DNA of 64,000 nucleotides from Tenodera sinensis (GCA_030765045.1 CM060969.1:47149216-47213215), one strand, 5' to 3'; shown: positions 33,499-45,650, numbered from the stretch's first letter. Notes: generated by a model not told the origin, from the sequence alone. A program made the numbers and translations.

Positions 33499-34135
33499 TG
33501 AGGCAGAATACTAGAAGACCCCGAAAGAAAATCGTTTATGTGAATATTTGTTAAGAGTGTAATTTGTTTTTTGATGTTGGTATGAGTTGGTTAAATGACG
33601 AAAACGTGTTACTAATGTTCATTGTTACGAACAATTAAGTTTGTTTAAAGACGTCACAAATATTTCCATATTTAATTTTAATACATATGTATAAATATTA
33701 GAATATGTGTGCAATACTGAAAGCGAAGGGAAAATGGCTAAGGATCGCTTCCCTAACAATGTGGGAACTATTTGATGAACGCATGCGCAGATGTACACGT
33801 GGCAGTCAGAATGATAGACTCGCATCAAAAAGAATCGGGACTAGCGTCTACGTGTTCAAGGTGAAAAGACATATTTTGGTAGCGTGTGTAGAACGTTTAC
33901 GAGACTTTCATCAAGCTTTTGTTCCACTGTTTGAAAAAGTGGAAAAACTTAAATAATCTAAAACGGTGCTAAGAGGATTTATTTAAATGTAAAATAGAGA
34001 AAAAGTGTTAATAAAATAATACATTGTGGTGAAGAAACATGGTGTGATTATTCATTCCATCCGTTACCACGCCCTGAGAAAAATAAGAGCCACATCGCTC
34101 TAAATTGAAGCACCACTTCAATAAAAACAGCACCA
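33499..34135 (+). repeat. 5' LTR of the older Gypsy element
   Basis: 637 bp, TGAGGCAGAAT to CAGCACCA. The primer-binding region that follows (AATGGCTTACCCAAGCG) is a decayed version of the tRNA-Lys site of the intact element. It contains an 83-codon open frame (33705-33953), also open in the other LTR, which I do not regard as a gene. Confidence 0.92.
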
Positions 34136-34389
34136 AATGGCTTACCCAAGCGTGGGGGACGAATTTTGGATGGAATGAAAATTTACGGGAAATGAACTTA
34201 CGCGAAATACCAAGTGACGCCAAATCTTCGCGCCACAAAGGAAGAAGACGCCATTAGACTATCGTTTGAAATCTACAACGCGAGAAAACACCTGAGATCG
34301 TCTAGCGAAGCCAACCGCCCAGGAGACGCACGTAACTGGATAAATCAACGAGAAAAAAGTAGGACCAAAAATTTTTATTTTCATATTCA

Positions 34390-36455
34390 TTTTATTTTTA
34401 TGTTACTGCGAAGTGGCAAAATAGTAGGACTTTTAAGCCAAAGTGAACTGAATAAAGAAACTAAAATGTCGCAAAAAGAGAGAGATCTAGTAACAGGAGC
34501 AGGGGAAGTGGCAGATAGGCCTAGATATCAGATAGAAACAGTAAGTGAAGAAGAGGTAGCAATAGGAAAAGACCAAAGGTTAATGATGATCATGTTTGAA
34601 AGACTAGAACAGAATATGAAGGAATTAGGTCAGAAAATGGAACAAAATAAGGTAGAATTAAAACAGGACATAGAACAAAGTTTAGGTCAGAGTATAGGCT
34701 AGAAACTGGAACAGAATAAGGAAGAGATAGGTCAGAAGATGGAGGAAGTGAGAAAGGACTTAGAACAGAAAATGGAATTAGGAAGACAGAACTTAGAACA
34801 GAAAATAGAACTTAATAGGAAAGAATTAGAGCTAGATTTGGGAAAGAAAATAGAATTAGGAAGACAGGAGTGTAAAGAAAATATGAAAGTAATGGAAACT
34901 AATTTGAAATTAGTACATAAAAACATAAATGAGACAAAGGAAGCTTTAGAAGCTAGGATAGAAATCATAGGAGATAGGATGGGAAAAATTGAGTCGGAAA
35001 TGAGAGAAAATAAGTTTGTATTAGAAGAAGAAATTGGTAGATGTAGAGATGAAATAACAGAATGCAATGCAGGTGTAGACTGTAAGATTACAAATGTAAA
35101 AGCAGAAATAACTGAGGAATTAAGGAAAGAGATTGAGGTAGTAAAGAAAGGAATTATTAATGAAACTGTAGAATAAATTGTAATTCCTAAAATTAAGACT
35201 ATGGCTGATGTGGTGCAGTCGCAACAAGATGCTATGAATGATATGAAACAAAGTCACTTAGAAATAAAGAATGATTTAAAATCAATTTGTGATGAAATGA
35301 AAAAAAGGAAAAGAAAGTTTGGCTAATGTAAATGATTTTGTGAATGCACTACAAAGACAAGATGATTTAGATGTAAGTAATTTACAAGATGAAAGTTATT
35401 TGAATGATGTACAAAATATTGACTCACCATACAGAGAAAGAGGTTCACAATTAAACAATGACACAACACACAACACATGCTACACCAACAGCATACTACA
35501 TGAAATCACACCACCTACATTTGATGAGGAGAAGGGAGACGATCCAAAACTCTATGTTAAATAGATGGAAGAGTATTTTAAAGTGAAAAGGATACCAAAT
35601 GAGCTTAGGATGATGATAGTCAAGAAAAGCTTAAAAAACAAGGCATTAGAATGGCTCAGGTTAACACTAGCTGGTCATGAGTCGTATAGCTCATTCAGAA
35701 ATTTATTCCTATCAAGGTATTGGGGCCCAGCTAAGCAAAACCAAACTAGGGTAGAGCTAGCAACAGGTAGATATGATCCAACCAAAGGGTTATCGCTAGT
35801 TGATTATTTTATGAAAGTAGCCAACAAAGGAAAGCTATTAGACCCTAACTTGTCGGAAGCAGAGCTAATTACCAGCATAACAAGACATTTCCCAGACACG
35901 GTGAGAACAGGGTTAATTGTTGCGAGGCCAGTAGATTTTGCAGATATGATAGAATTGCTGACAGCCTTCGAAACACAAAATGGTCGGCCTAATGAGCATA
36001 GACATAGGAACGGTCACCCAAACTCACCCATCTTAAACCGGAGCACAGCTACAAACAACCAGAATGAGGGAGAAGATAGAAATACTAGGAGCACCCATGA
36101 CAGGGGGAGAGGGGCACACCATTTCCCACAACCACACAATCATGGCGAAAGGATGGAGAACATGAGACAGCGGTTCCACAATACAATACCAAGGGGTGAA
36201 TCGAGATACCGAACGCATAGATATGATCGGGGGAGACCAGGAGAATGTACCCATCAAGTGAATCACATACGATTCTGTAGGGAATACTTAAACAGCCAAA
36301 GGTCGTCATACAATAGGGGTTCACAACAAAGGGGCAGAAACCAATGGAATACCGACAACGTAAGACAACAGGAACAGAATGAAAATGTGCCGAATAGGAC
36401 CGATGCTGCACAGAATACAGAAACAACAATCACCCCTAACGCCGAGGAATACTAA
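34390..36455 (+). pseudogene. gag: Decayed gag of the older Gypsy element
   Basis: Starts LLRSGKIVGLLSQSEL at about 34400 and follows the intact Gag throughout. Disablements: TAG at about 34700, TAA at about 35174, a frameshift near 35310 and TAG at about 35562. The coiled-coil section has one extra repeat of about 15 residues (KIELNRKELELDLGK region) compared with the intact copy. The capsid part (35565-36455) is otherwise open to ITPNAEEY. Confidence 0.92.
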
Positions 36456-36469
36456 GTACAAGTCAACTT

Positions 36470-39400
36470 TGTGTCCCGGAAGTTGACCTGTTTGGCAGTA
36501 GGGGCAATATTGACCAACATTGTATAGGTACCTTGAGAAGACAGGCAAGTGAAAGGAAGGAAATAACCAATCCACCAATGATTAGGCTTAAAGTATGGGG
36601 TATCGAATTGCCAGCAATGATTGATACAGGAGCCAGCACATCAGTATGTGACGAACAGCTATTCCAGGAATTAATAAGGAAGAGAAATGATGAATTCTTG
36701 CCTGTGTGTAGAGTGTATTGCAGCACAGCAATTGGCAAGAAAAAGGAACATGTTAAATACCAGGTAAGGCTGGTAATAGAAATTGGGAGCTGGAAGTTCG
36801 ATTTTATCACCCTGGTAATACCTAGACTAGCAGCTACCCTAATCATTGGCAGTGATTTGCTTAATCTTTGGAGGTCGGTGATCGATTATGACCTACATGA
36901 ATTTATTATCAAGGAAGGAACCTCAGAGTGCAGCGTGAAGTTCCTGGTGGAAGAAACATGCCAGGAAGACAGACCAGACAGGAATCCATCCGGATGAGCA
37001 GTTTTTTGTGGAGAACATCAATGTCCACGAGAATAGGTCGGTAGACCTAAGGATAAGTAAGGAGAAAACAGGTTGTACAAGCGAGGAGGATACTAATGTT
37101 TGCAGCCATTGGATCTGCACAGAAGACGAATGCGTTACCTCGAACAACTACCAACCTGAACCACTACCAACAGATGAAGAAGAACTGACATCACAGCTAA
37201 TCGACGAGAAGGTCTGGGGAGCACATGGCATCTCTGAAGAGGAAAGGAACCAACTTAGAAAGATATTAATTAAAAACAGGAATGTTTTTAATAAAAAGCC
37301 AGGTACATGTAATAAGTATGTACATACTTTTAAAGTCAAAGATATCACCCCCTATTCACATAAATCCAGGCCCATCCCCAACTCCATCAGGGAGGAAGCC
37401 GACAGAGTGATCCACAAAATGTTGGCAGACTGAATAATAGAACCATCGGACTCATGTTATGTGAATCCAGGGTAGAAAGAGGGAAAATTGAGGATGACCA
37501 TTGACGCAAGGAAAATAAATGCGCATACCTTGCTTGCCAGATCATTACAGGCCTGAGGGGGTAGACCAACTGATATCAAAATTGAAAGGAGGTCAACATT
37601 TTACTAGTCTTGACCTGACAGCATCATTCTGGCAAATTCCTCTTCATCCAGACGTCAGGAAATATACTGCTTCCTGCACAAAGGAAAAGTGTATCACTTT
37701 TTAAAATGTGCCTTTGGATTATCAACCAGTAGCAGTGCACTACTGAGGGCTCTTGACAAAGTTTTCGGGGATACTATCGAGGCTTTTGTAACGCAATATG
37801 TTGACGATTTTTTAATATACAGCAAGGATCCCGAGTCACACATCACATGGATTCCGTATTGTCCAAGTTTCAGGAAAGCAACATGACCCTGAACTTGGAG
37901 AAGTGCGAATTTTTTGTCAAAGAGGCTGAATTTCTAGGCCACATCATTACGCCTGATGGTATACAACCTAATCCGGAGAGAGTCAAGGCCATAGAGTATA
38001 TACCACCCCCACATAATTTGAAACAGTTGAGAAGGTTTCTGGGCATTTTACAGTACCAGTCAAAATTTGTGATTAACTATGCTAAGGAATTAGTACCCCT
38101 TAGAGAACTGTTGAGAAAGGATACTAAGTGGGAATGGAATGCCGAACACCAGGTAGCCTTTGAGAAAATCAAAGAACTTTTTAAGCACAGTATTCTCCTG
38201 GAACGACCAGATCCAGATTCACCTTTTCTAATATACACCGACGCTAGTGCACACTCATATGGAGCAATATTGGCACAAGAAGATGCAGATGGCAACAAAC
38301 ATGTGATTGCCACAGCTTCTAAATTTCTAAACAAGATAGAAGCCAATGCCTGCATAATGGAATTAGAAATAGGTGCAATCCATTTTGCGTTACAAAAGTT
38401 CAGGCAATATATCTACCATTATAAAATAATTATATATACTGATCACGTAAGCCTGTCCTTCATCCAAAAATGCAAGCTAACCAACTCCAAAATCTCGAGG
38501 TACATACACGAAATAACGTCACATGACATAGAGGTCAGACATATCCCAGGCAAGGAGAACATCTTTAGTGACTTATTGTCAAGATTAAGATCAGAAAGTC
38601 ACATACCCGAGACGATATATAATCCACACCATGAAATTAAGATTATGCAGATAAATAGTAAGGAAAGCAACGAAATCTTACAAGACTTCAAAAACATGGT
38701 GAAGCTACAGCAAGAAGACCCTGAATTGAAGAGGCTATTCGACAAGGCTCCAGACATAGTACCAAAATTGGAAGCCAAGATAGGGACATTTAGGAACATC
38801 CTGTTTAAATTACATGGTCGCGACGTAAGGAAGTGGAAAATGATGGTACCAAATTCCTTACAGGGCAGGGTTATTTTGGCATTCCATCACTCGATGCTTC
38901 ACTCTGGTACTGAAAGAACAATGCTTGCAATTGAGGAAGTACTATACATCAAACATCTTGGCAAGAAAGTCAGGAAGTTAATTTCCTCCTGTGACCTATG
39001 TCAGAAGGCCAAGCCAATCAATGTAAGATACGATGTCGTTCCACAATCCATCTTGAGAAACGACAAAAATGCATTGGTGTGCATCATTGAACATGGCGAG
39101 CTACCAAGGGGGAAAGATGGAAACAGATACATCTTCGTCATGTTTGATGTTTTCACAAAATTTACTAAGATAATACCCCTTCAGAAACATTAAAAGTAGG
39201 ACTTGCCTGAACAAAATCGTTAAGGATTATTTTCCAAGATATGGGAATATAAAAGCGATTCTTTCGGATAATGCAACAATGCATAAAAGTAAATTATTCC
39301 AGGACACCTTAAGAACATTAGGAATAAAATTATACTATTCTTCAGCCTATTATCCTCAAGGAAATCTGACAGAAAGAATGATGAGAAATATAAGTATATA

Positions 39401-39886
39401 TGTCTGCCTACTTTGCCACTAGGACCACACTTCCTGGACGGAAAAATGCGGATACATAGAGGAGGTGATTAATCATTTGGTGAACGCCACGACCAAGTTC
39501 GCCCCAATCGAATTGATGACCAACACAAAACCCAAGAGATTGACATTGACACTACGATGGCTGCTCAGAGGGAATTGACAGAGAAGGAAAAATGTCAATT
39601 GGCATTCAGAAGGTTACAGCAAAAGGCAGAAAAAGGGAGAAACAAGGTAAAAAGATTTATCAGGAAATGGTCCCCACAAATTGGAGAAAAGGTGCTCTTA
39701 AGAAGCCACAAAGCATCCAAGGCATCTGAGAAAAGATCTGGAAAGGTGGAACTACTGTACACTGGACCGCTGGTCATAACAAAACAGCTGTGTGACCATA
39801 CATATGAACTACAGACTACAAATGGCAAGTTGCTAGGAAGATACCATAAAAACAAATTAAAACCATACAAAGAAAGGACCAAATAG
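36470..39886 (+). pseudogene. pol: Decayed pol of the older Gypsy element
   Basis: The blocks match the intact Pol in order: protease (MIDTGASTSV) at 36533-36985; spacer 37008-37430 ending at a stop; RT in three frames at 37519-37886 (LDLTASFWQIPL, QYVDDFLIYS); RT end, RNase H and the integrase start at 37847-39193 (IYTDAS, FHHSMLHSG); broken integrase core 39190-39555; C-terminal domain at 39557-39886 (ELLYTGPLVITKQL). At least five frameshifts and several stops are visible. Confidence 0.92.
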
Positions 39887-40249
39887 TCTTTGCCAACAAA
39901 CATGTAAGGCAGGAACAGTAGAGATAATGAAAAATAATAATATTTAATGGGTTACTTATAGAAGATTATGTTCAGATTGGAAAATACAACAAGAAAGAAA
40001 ATCAACATAGTCATTGGCTATATTGACCACCAAGAGCATTGTCAACAAAGACAGATGAGGACACTGATTGTCATTAAAGAAGTGAATTATAACGACGAAA
40101 AAAAAAATGTGCTTTTGACATAAGAATGTCAGGGACAAAGATAAAAAGGAATCAATTGTGATGTCAAAGAGAAAATATTTTTTACACAAGGGTGTCAAGG
40201 GTGAATTGAGAAGAAAAATAATACATTTGCACTTAATAATTATAAGTAT

Positions 40250-41054
40250 TGAAGCTGTAATATTGCTTCCTAGTTATTACCTCGCCATTTGAAGCTGAAG
40301 TCGTTGGTGACGTGATGTTGTTGGTCACGTTGATGTGGTTTGGTGTGTTGTCTCCGGCTAGCTGAGCATAATCTCTTTATCTCGGGTTTGCGTGAGTGTA
40401 AAGGACAACCCAAGAACAACTTTGCACATCAATTTATTTTATATAAAATATTTTCGGGAGATATGCCGATTCTATATGTGTATCTGTAGAAGCATCGCAA
40501 TCACATCTGCGCAGCACGAACTGCACGAACTCCCGTACTGTTCTCTGGTTGAGTACTGACTAGACGCTTCTCTCTTACCCACGCCAAGAAGACCGTTCGC
40601 TTCCAATTTGAATGTCATGACGTCATCCAAGAAAGCCTCGTATCCAAAATGTTATTTTCTTTTCCCGCAATTTGGAAATGTCCCTTTCTATTATAACATG
40701 TTCTTTTATGAATTTTGAATATATAATTACCTTTTTAGGATTAAACGATGTTTACTTTATATTTTATTAAATATATCGCGCGACTTTTAAGGTTGGTAGA
40801 ACTGACTTTCGAACGTTTATTTTAAACTATGTGGTATGACGTCATGACTCGTTAATTTCAAACCAATAATGCGTTTATACTACAAATTTAACGACTATCA
40901 TTTACTCATATCTTGCTCACCTTACAACACTTGCTACTCTATTATCTATTTATGTTATTACTCAATATTTATCGCAAATCTCATATCCGGCAATTAAATT
41001 AAAACGTATCTTTTTCAAAAGCCCATTCAATCGGAAATCTAAATTTCGGTATCA
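40250..41054 (-). repeat. 3' LTR of the nested Gypsy element
   Basis: 805 bp, TGAAGCTGTAATATTGC to TTTCGGTATCA on the plus strand. The polypurine tract AAATGGGGGCATT (minus strand) lies directly beside it at 41055-41067. A partial LTR of the same family lies at 54195-54780. Confidence 0.93.
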
Positions 41055-41067
41055 AATGCCCCCATTT

Positions 41068-41837
41068 ATGTTATTTTATTATTTCATAATAAAATAATGT
41101 AAATGTCTTGCCCGAAAGAAAAAACTAAAATTACTCCTGTATTTTGAATAATCGGCAACACTCCCCTTGTATACAATTTTCAATTACACTGTTTTTGAAA
41201 TTGGTTATTAACACATTTTCTCATTAATCTATTTAACATGACAAACAATTGTACACTTGACTAAACATTAATCCTTAAATACTAATTACAATATGTTATG
41301 GTTTCTTCTATGAAGCTTCTATATAAAGGTTAAATTTCAAGAGTCTTTCTTTATACTTCCTTCTTTTAGTTCATGTTTGCTCACTTCGCTCTCACTATCA
41401 CTTGCACTGTGATTTTTCACTTTTGTTATTGTAACACATATCTGTACTAGATCCTTTAAGCACTAAAATGTACATATATTTTTATATAAATCCATTGCAC
41501 TCTTTAGACAAGTTCTTTCTTTGTCTTTCTGTGATAACTATCTATACATCTAAATATTTTAACAAATGTTTTACAGAGCAAATATTCTGTTTTCTCTCTA
41601 TGCGGAAATGAACAATTTAACAATCTTTCTGAAGCTGTTATTGTGAGCTCTATACAACATATTTTTAAGCTCTTTGTAGTATATAGCAATTCACATTCTG
41701 CATTTTTCATGAATATGTAAGTACCTAACCCATGTATGGTTTTCAAGTAAGCTAACATTTACAATTTATCTCCAAGCTGATTAGGCGCCAATATACAAAT
41801 GACACTTCCAATTTTTTTTTTTTTTTTTTACATTAAA
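41068..41837 (-). other. 3' untranslated region of the nested Gypsy element
   Basis: AT-rich, between the pol stop and the polypurine tract, with a T run at 41812-41830. No env-like frame seen in the sense direction. Confidence 0.7.
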
Positions 41838-43535
41838 TCAAGGTTCCAAGGCACCACACGGTTTCTTGTATGGTCGAAGGAGTTGTTTATGCCATCTTCC
41901 CAGACATTTTTCATTTTTAACATCTTTTAATTCATAGGTATGATAACCAAATTTGGATATAATTTCTGCAGGACCTTTATATAACAGTTCCATCCTTTTG
42001 TTCCTACCTCTCAAGGCACTTGATAACTTATGGTCTTTAACTAGTACCCAATCGCCTATCTTAGGTTCCCATTTATGTTTTTTACTCTTTTTCTTTAATT
42101 TTCGCTTCTCTGCCTTTTTCTTGATTCGTTCAAAAGCAATTTTCGCTCTTTCTTCCTCACTTAACTGAATGTCATTAATTTTCAGTGTTTTTGGTTCCCC
42201 TATCAATATTGGTTCTGGTTCAATTCCTAACATTAATTTTATTGGTGCAAACCCAGTAGTTACATTAATGGTGTGATTGATAATCTTTTCTATCAATGGA
42301 CAATATTTCACCCAATCCTTGTGATTATGATGTGTAAGTACACGTAAATAAATTCCTATATCTCGGAGGACACGTTCTGTTGGATTCCCTGATGGAAAGT
42401 ATGAGGAACAATAATTTAGTTTTCTCGAGTCTAATGTCACCCTAATCTTTCCATTGGCCTTAATTACAATACATAGGGGATTCACAAATTCTGAATTCGA
42501 AATTTCAATAACCTCATCTTCTAACATTGACTTTATAACTGCATCTACCTCTTCTCTTATTGTACTAGGGATAGCTCTCGCTTTATGTGTAAAAGGTTTG
42601 ATGGGTATCATCTCAAACGAATGAGTATAAATATTACATTTACCAGGTTTCTCAGAGAATACTTCTTTATTTAGGATTAATATTTCAAACAGTTTATCCC
42701 TCTGTTGTTCATTTAGTTGATCAGCCTGAGTTACTTTTTCCCTCAACAATTCTTCTAAGTCTTCACTACTCTCCCTATCATAGTACCTAGTTGCATCAGA
42801 AACCCTCAAATTGTCTATGAAATCATTTTTATCCCATTCTACATTTTCTTTATTATCGACTCTGTACTCTTTGACATTTACTTCAGTTAATTCCATAGCT
42901 CCTACTTTAACATATTCTACAAAGAATGTATCCCCTTGGATTTCTTCTTCCTCTTTTTCTCGTACAATAGTTTCTGAACTACTATCTTCCACAAAAGGCA
43001 CTATAATGGTCTCATCTTCAACTTTCATTTCTAGAATCATGTTTTTAAAATTCACCACAGCTTCCCAGGCATAAAGACAATCACAACCTATTATAATATC
43101 TGTCACAAGTCTTCCTACAATCAGAAATAAAATTCCAAGTATTCTCCCATTTATTTCAATATTTATCATTGCTTGAAATTTTACTCTTTCTTTTCGTTTT
43201 CCCACAGCTAGCGAGCAATATATCCCATTAACTGGTAAAGACATTACTTTAAAGCCACTACTTTGTAAATTATCATAAAAATTTTGTGAGCATACTGTGC
43301 TATTTGATCCCGTATCTATAATTGCATTGTATTGTTTTCCATTTACTCCAATTTTGATTTTAGGTGGATCTCCTACTTTTTCGTTTTCGTCGATTCTATT
43401 TTTACATTCTCTTTTCTTTTGTATCATCATTTGCCTTCCAGGACTATTTATTTCCGAGTACTTATCACAATCATTACTAGGATACCCAGTTCTCACTGAA
43501 GGCGCGTTTGACCGGGTCTGGCGTTTCCCTGATTT
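41838..43535 (-). CDS. pol: Truncated Pol of the nested Gypsy element: protease, RT start, integrase end
   Basis: The frame is open from about 43535 (after TAA at 43538) and lies -1 to Gag. It has no ATG at its start, so it is reached by frameshift. It holds a protease (IDTGSNSTVC, flap IIGCDCL), a linker, and the first part of RT (HKARAIPSTIREEVDAVI, GKIRVTLDSRKLN). The text then jumps directly to SSYFPSGNPTERVLRDIG, the region of the third integrase catalytic residue, and continues through the C-terminal domain (MELLYKGPAEIISKFGYHTY). Compared with the intact element, about 1.8 kb or 600 residues are missing between about 42410 and 42425, in frame. YVDD, RNase H, the zinc finger and the first two integrase aspartates are lost. 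The protease looks complete, so Gag processing may still work. Confidence 0.93.
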   Translation of the reverse strand, partial: KSGKRQTRSNAPSVRTGYPSNDCDKYSEINSPGRQMMIQKKRECKNRIDENEKVGDPPKIKIGVNGKQYNAIIDTGSNSTVCSQNFYDNLQSSGFKVMSLPVNGIYCSLAVGKRKERVKFQAMINIEINGRILGILFLIVGRLVTDIIIGCDCLYAWEAVVNFKNMILEMKVEDETIIVPFVEDSSSETIVREKEEEEIQGDTFFVEYVKVGAMELTEVNVKEYRVDNKENVEWDKNDFIDNLRVSDATRYYDRESSEDLEELLREKVTQADQLNEQQRDKLFEILILNKEVFSEKPGKCNIYTHSFEMIPIKPFTHKARAIPSTIREEVDAVIKSMLEDEVIEISNSEFVNPLCIVIKANGKIRVTLDSRKLNYCSSYFPSGNPTERVLRDIGIYLRVLTHHNHKDWVKYCPLIEKIINHTINVTTGFAPIKLMLGIEPEPILIGEPKTLKINDIQLSEEERAKIAFERIKKKAEKRKLKKKSKKHKWEPKIGDWVLVKDHKLSSALRGRNKRMELLYKGPAEIISKFGYHTYELKDVKNEKCLGRWHKQLLRPYKKPCGALEP

Positions 43536-45472
43536 TTAGGTATTACTCCTGTACTATTTCCCGAATTGTTACTTCTGTTTTCCTGCATTAAATCGGGGTT
43601 ACTTCCTACCATGTTTTTGACCGTGTTAATGGCCTCAACCATTTCTGCATTTTCGGGGGAATTTCGTCCACTAGAATACCTTTCTCCCTGTCTTGGTGAC
43701 CTCGGTCTAAACTCATTATCTCCGTTTGTCCAATACCCATCATTTGAATTTCTACTATGTCCAAAATAACGGCCCCGTCTACCTCGATCAAATCTATTTG
43801 TATTCATATAATTCACCCTTATATTTCTTCCCCTTAGATTACCATTTCTATTTTGGTGATGCCCTTCCTGGTTATATCTACCTTGATTTTCCCACCGGAA
43901 TGATTCCATCCTTGGTACTGGTCCTTTATATCTTTCCCTAACCTCACTTCTATTCTGATAATACTGTGCCCCTTGCCCGAAAGAATTTACAGTTTCTTTT
44001 CCTTCATATGTATTTCCAAATGCGTGTTTTGGCTTATTGACTTCTAAGGCTGATAATAATTCGATCATAGCTGCAATGCTATCTGGTCGGGCTATGATTA
44101 GGTAATGTTGAAGCGTTTCCGGAAAATGTGGAGTAACTATATTTATTAGATCTTTTTCATCCAAGGGAGGGTCCAACATCTTCGATTTTCTCGCTATTCT
44201 CATAAAATAGTTTACCATCGATTCCTCCGATCTAGGATTAAATTTTCCATTGCTTAATTCAACTCTAATATTAGCCTGCCTACTAGCTCCCCAATATCTG
44301 GTTAAAAAGATGTTCCTAAAGGTCCTGTAGTCATTATTGTTACCCATAGAAAGGCCTAGCCAATTAGCAGCATTACCCTTTAGACATTTTCTTACTATCA
44401 CCATCTTGTACTCCTCTGGTATACGTTTCACCGTGAAGTACTCTTGTAACCCTTCTAAAAAGGCTTTAGGATCATCTGAATCTTCATTTTCAAAAACTGG
44501 AGGTGTCATTTCATTTAAGACATGGTTAGGCCAATGTAAATTTGAATTGTCATTTATCCCTGAGCTATTTCCGAGATCAGAATGGGAATTACTGTTACCC
44601 CTATTTTGCATCGAAATGTCAGCTGATACACCTGGTATTGCCTCGTTTCTTGCAACTTCTTTACTAAGATTGTTGTGATTACATGTATTTTCACTTAATT
44701 TCAAATTTTCTAAGGCCTCTTTTACCTGAGTAATTTCTGTTACTACTCCTTTTATTTGGTCTGTAACATCCTCCAAATTTCTAGCCTGCCTTTCATTTTC
44801 TACATCAGATCTTTCTATTCTAACTTTACACCCCTGTAACTCTTCTCTAATTTCTTCCCTTTCTTTATCTAATTTTTCACTCACTTGTTGACCTAATTTC
44901 TTTTCAGAATTCTTTACTTCTTGCCTTATTGTCTCTAATTCTCCCTTAACCTGTTCTCTATTTTCTTTTACTTCACTACTGACTTTATTAATTTCCTCCC
45001 TAACTTCTTCCCTAAAGGTTTCGAAAACTCTCCTCTGATTCTCCAATTGCATTCCCAATTCCTGTTGTCCCTTCTCTACTTTCTGTCCTAACTCTTTACT
45101 ATTTTCATCTATCTTTTGACTTAACTCTGTTCTTAATTCTTTACTATTTTCATCTATCTTTTGACTTAACTCTGTACTCATCTTTTGACTTAACTCTTTA
45201 CTATTTTCATCTATCTTTTGACTTAAATCTGTACTCATCTTTTTCATTATCGTTTGAAACATATTCTCTATTTCTGACATAAATGCTGGCCTTTCTGAAT
45301 TACTACTAAACATTTCTGCACTACCTCTAGGTGTTTCTCTAACGTTCTGATCTTCTAATTCTTGGCATATTCTGCTACCAATTACATTCTGATTAAATTC
45401 TTCCATCCTACTTATACTTTCCTGAATTTCCGGACTATCAAAACCTCTAAACTCACTATCACTGTCTTCCAT
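43493..45472 (-). CDS. gag: Gag of the nested Gypsy element
   Basis: 659 residues from the ATG at 45472 (MEDSDSEFRGFDSPEI); the upstream in-frame GTG at 45526 is unlikely to be used. Residues 90-280 are coiled coil with near-identical repeats (LSQKIDENSKEL four times). The capsid domain begins near residue 340 (MTPPVFENEDSDDPKAFLEG, NWLGLSMGNNNDYRTFRN, TRYWGASRQANIRVEL). The basic tail (YKGPVPRMESFRWENQGRY, GRRGRYFGHSRNSND) lacks a CCHC knuckle. The layout matches the Gag at 27133-29193 although the sequence is well diverged. No disablement. Confidence 0.94.
   Translation of the reverse strand: MEDSDSEFRGFDSPEIQESISRMEEFNQNVIGSRICQELEDQNVRETPRGSAEMFSSNSERPAFMSEIENMFQTIMKKMSTDLSQKIDENSKELSQKMSTELSQKIDENSKELRTELSQKIDENSKELGQKVEKGQQELGMQLENQRRVFETFREEVREEINKVSSEVKENREQVKGELETIRQEVKNSEKKLGQQVSEKLDKEREEIREELQGCKVRIERSDVENERQARNLEDVTDQIKGVVTEITQVKEALENLKLSENTCNHNNLSKEVARNEAIPGVSADISMQNRGNSNSHSDLGNSSGINDNSNLHWPNHVLNEMTPPVFENEDSDDPKAFLEGLQEYFTVKRIPEEYKMVIVRKCLKGNAANWLGLSMGNNNDYRTFRNIFLTRYWGASRQANIRVELSNGKFNPRSEESMVNYFMRIARKSKMLDPPLDEKDLINIVTPHFPETLQHYLIIARPDSIAAMIELLSALEVNKPKHAFGNTYEGKETVNSFGQGAQYYQNRSEVRERYKGPVPRMESFRWENQGRYNQEGHHQNRNGNLRGRNIRVNYMNTNRFDRGRRGRYFGHSRNSNDGYWTNGDNEFRPRSPRQGERYSSGRNSPENAEMVEAINTVKNMVGSNPDLMQENRSNNSGNSTGVIPKNQGNARPGQTRLQ
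43523..43529 (-). promoter_or_regulatory. -1 slippery heptamer GGGAAAC in the gag/pol overlap
   Basis: In the gag frame the minus strand reads CAG-GGA-AAC, i.e. G-GGA-AAC, a perfect X-XXY-YYZ site and the same heptamer used at the gag-pro junction of simian type D retroviruses. Pol is open in the -1 frame from 43535 and the gag stop is at 43495-43493, so the site lies in the short overlap where a shift must occur. Confidence 0.82.
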
Positions 45473-45650
45473 TTCTAAGCTATTTACATGTGTTTTTCTA
45501 CTCACCAAAATTTTCAATATTTTCACTATTTCACTTTAACTGCACTTAAACTTGTTCACTACACGTTTCACAGATGTTGACGCGCTGGGCACCTTCTTGT
45601 CTGCTGGTTCGATGCTGGCTCGGTCGTCTTGGGGTTTGGTCCATTCTTTC

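Noticed and set aside
40250..41054. Gypsy env-like third gene between pol and the 3' LTR
   Set aside because: No sense-strand frame of useful length, signal peptide or membrane protein pattern in either Gypsy family.
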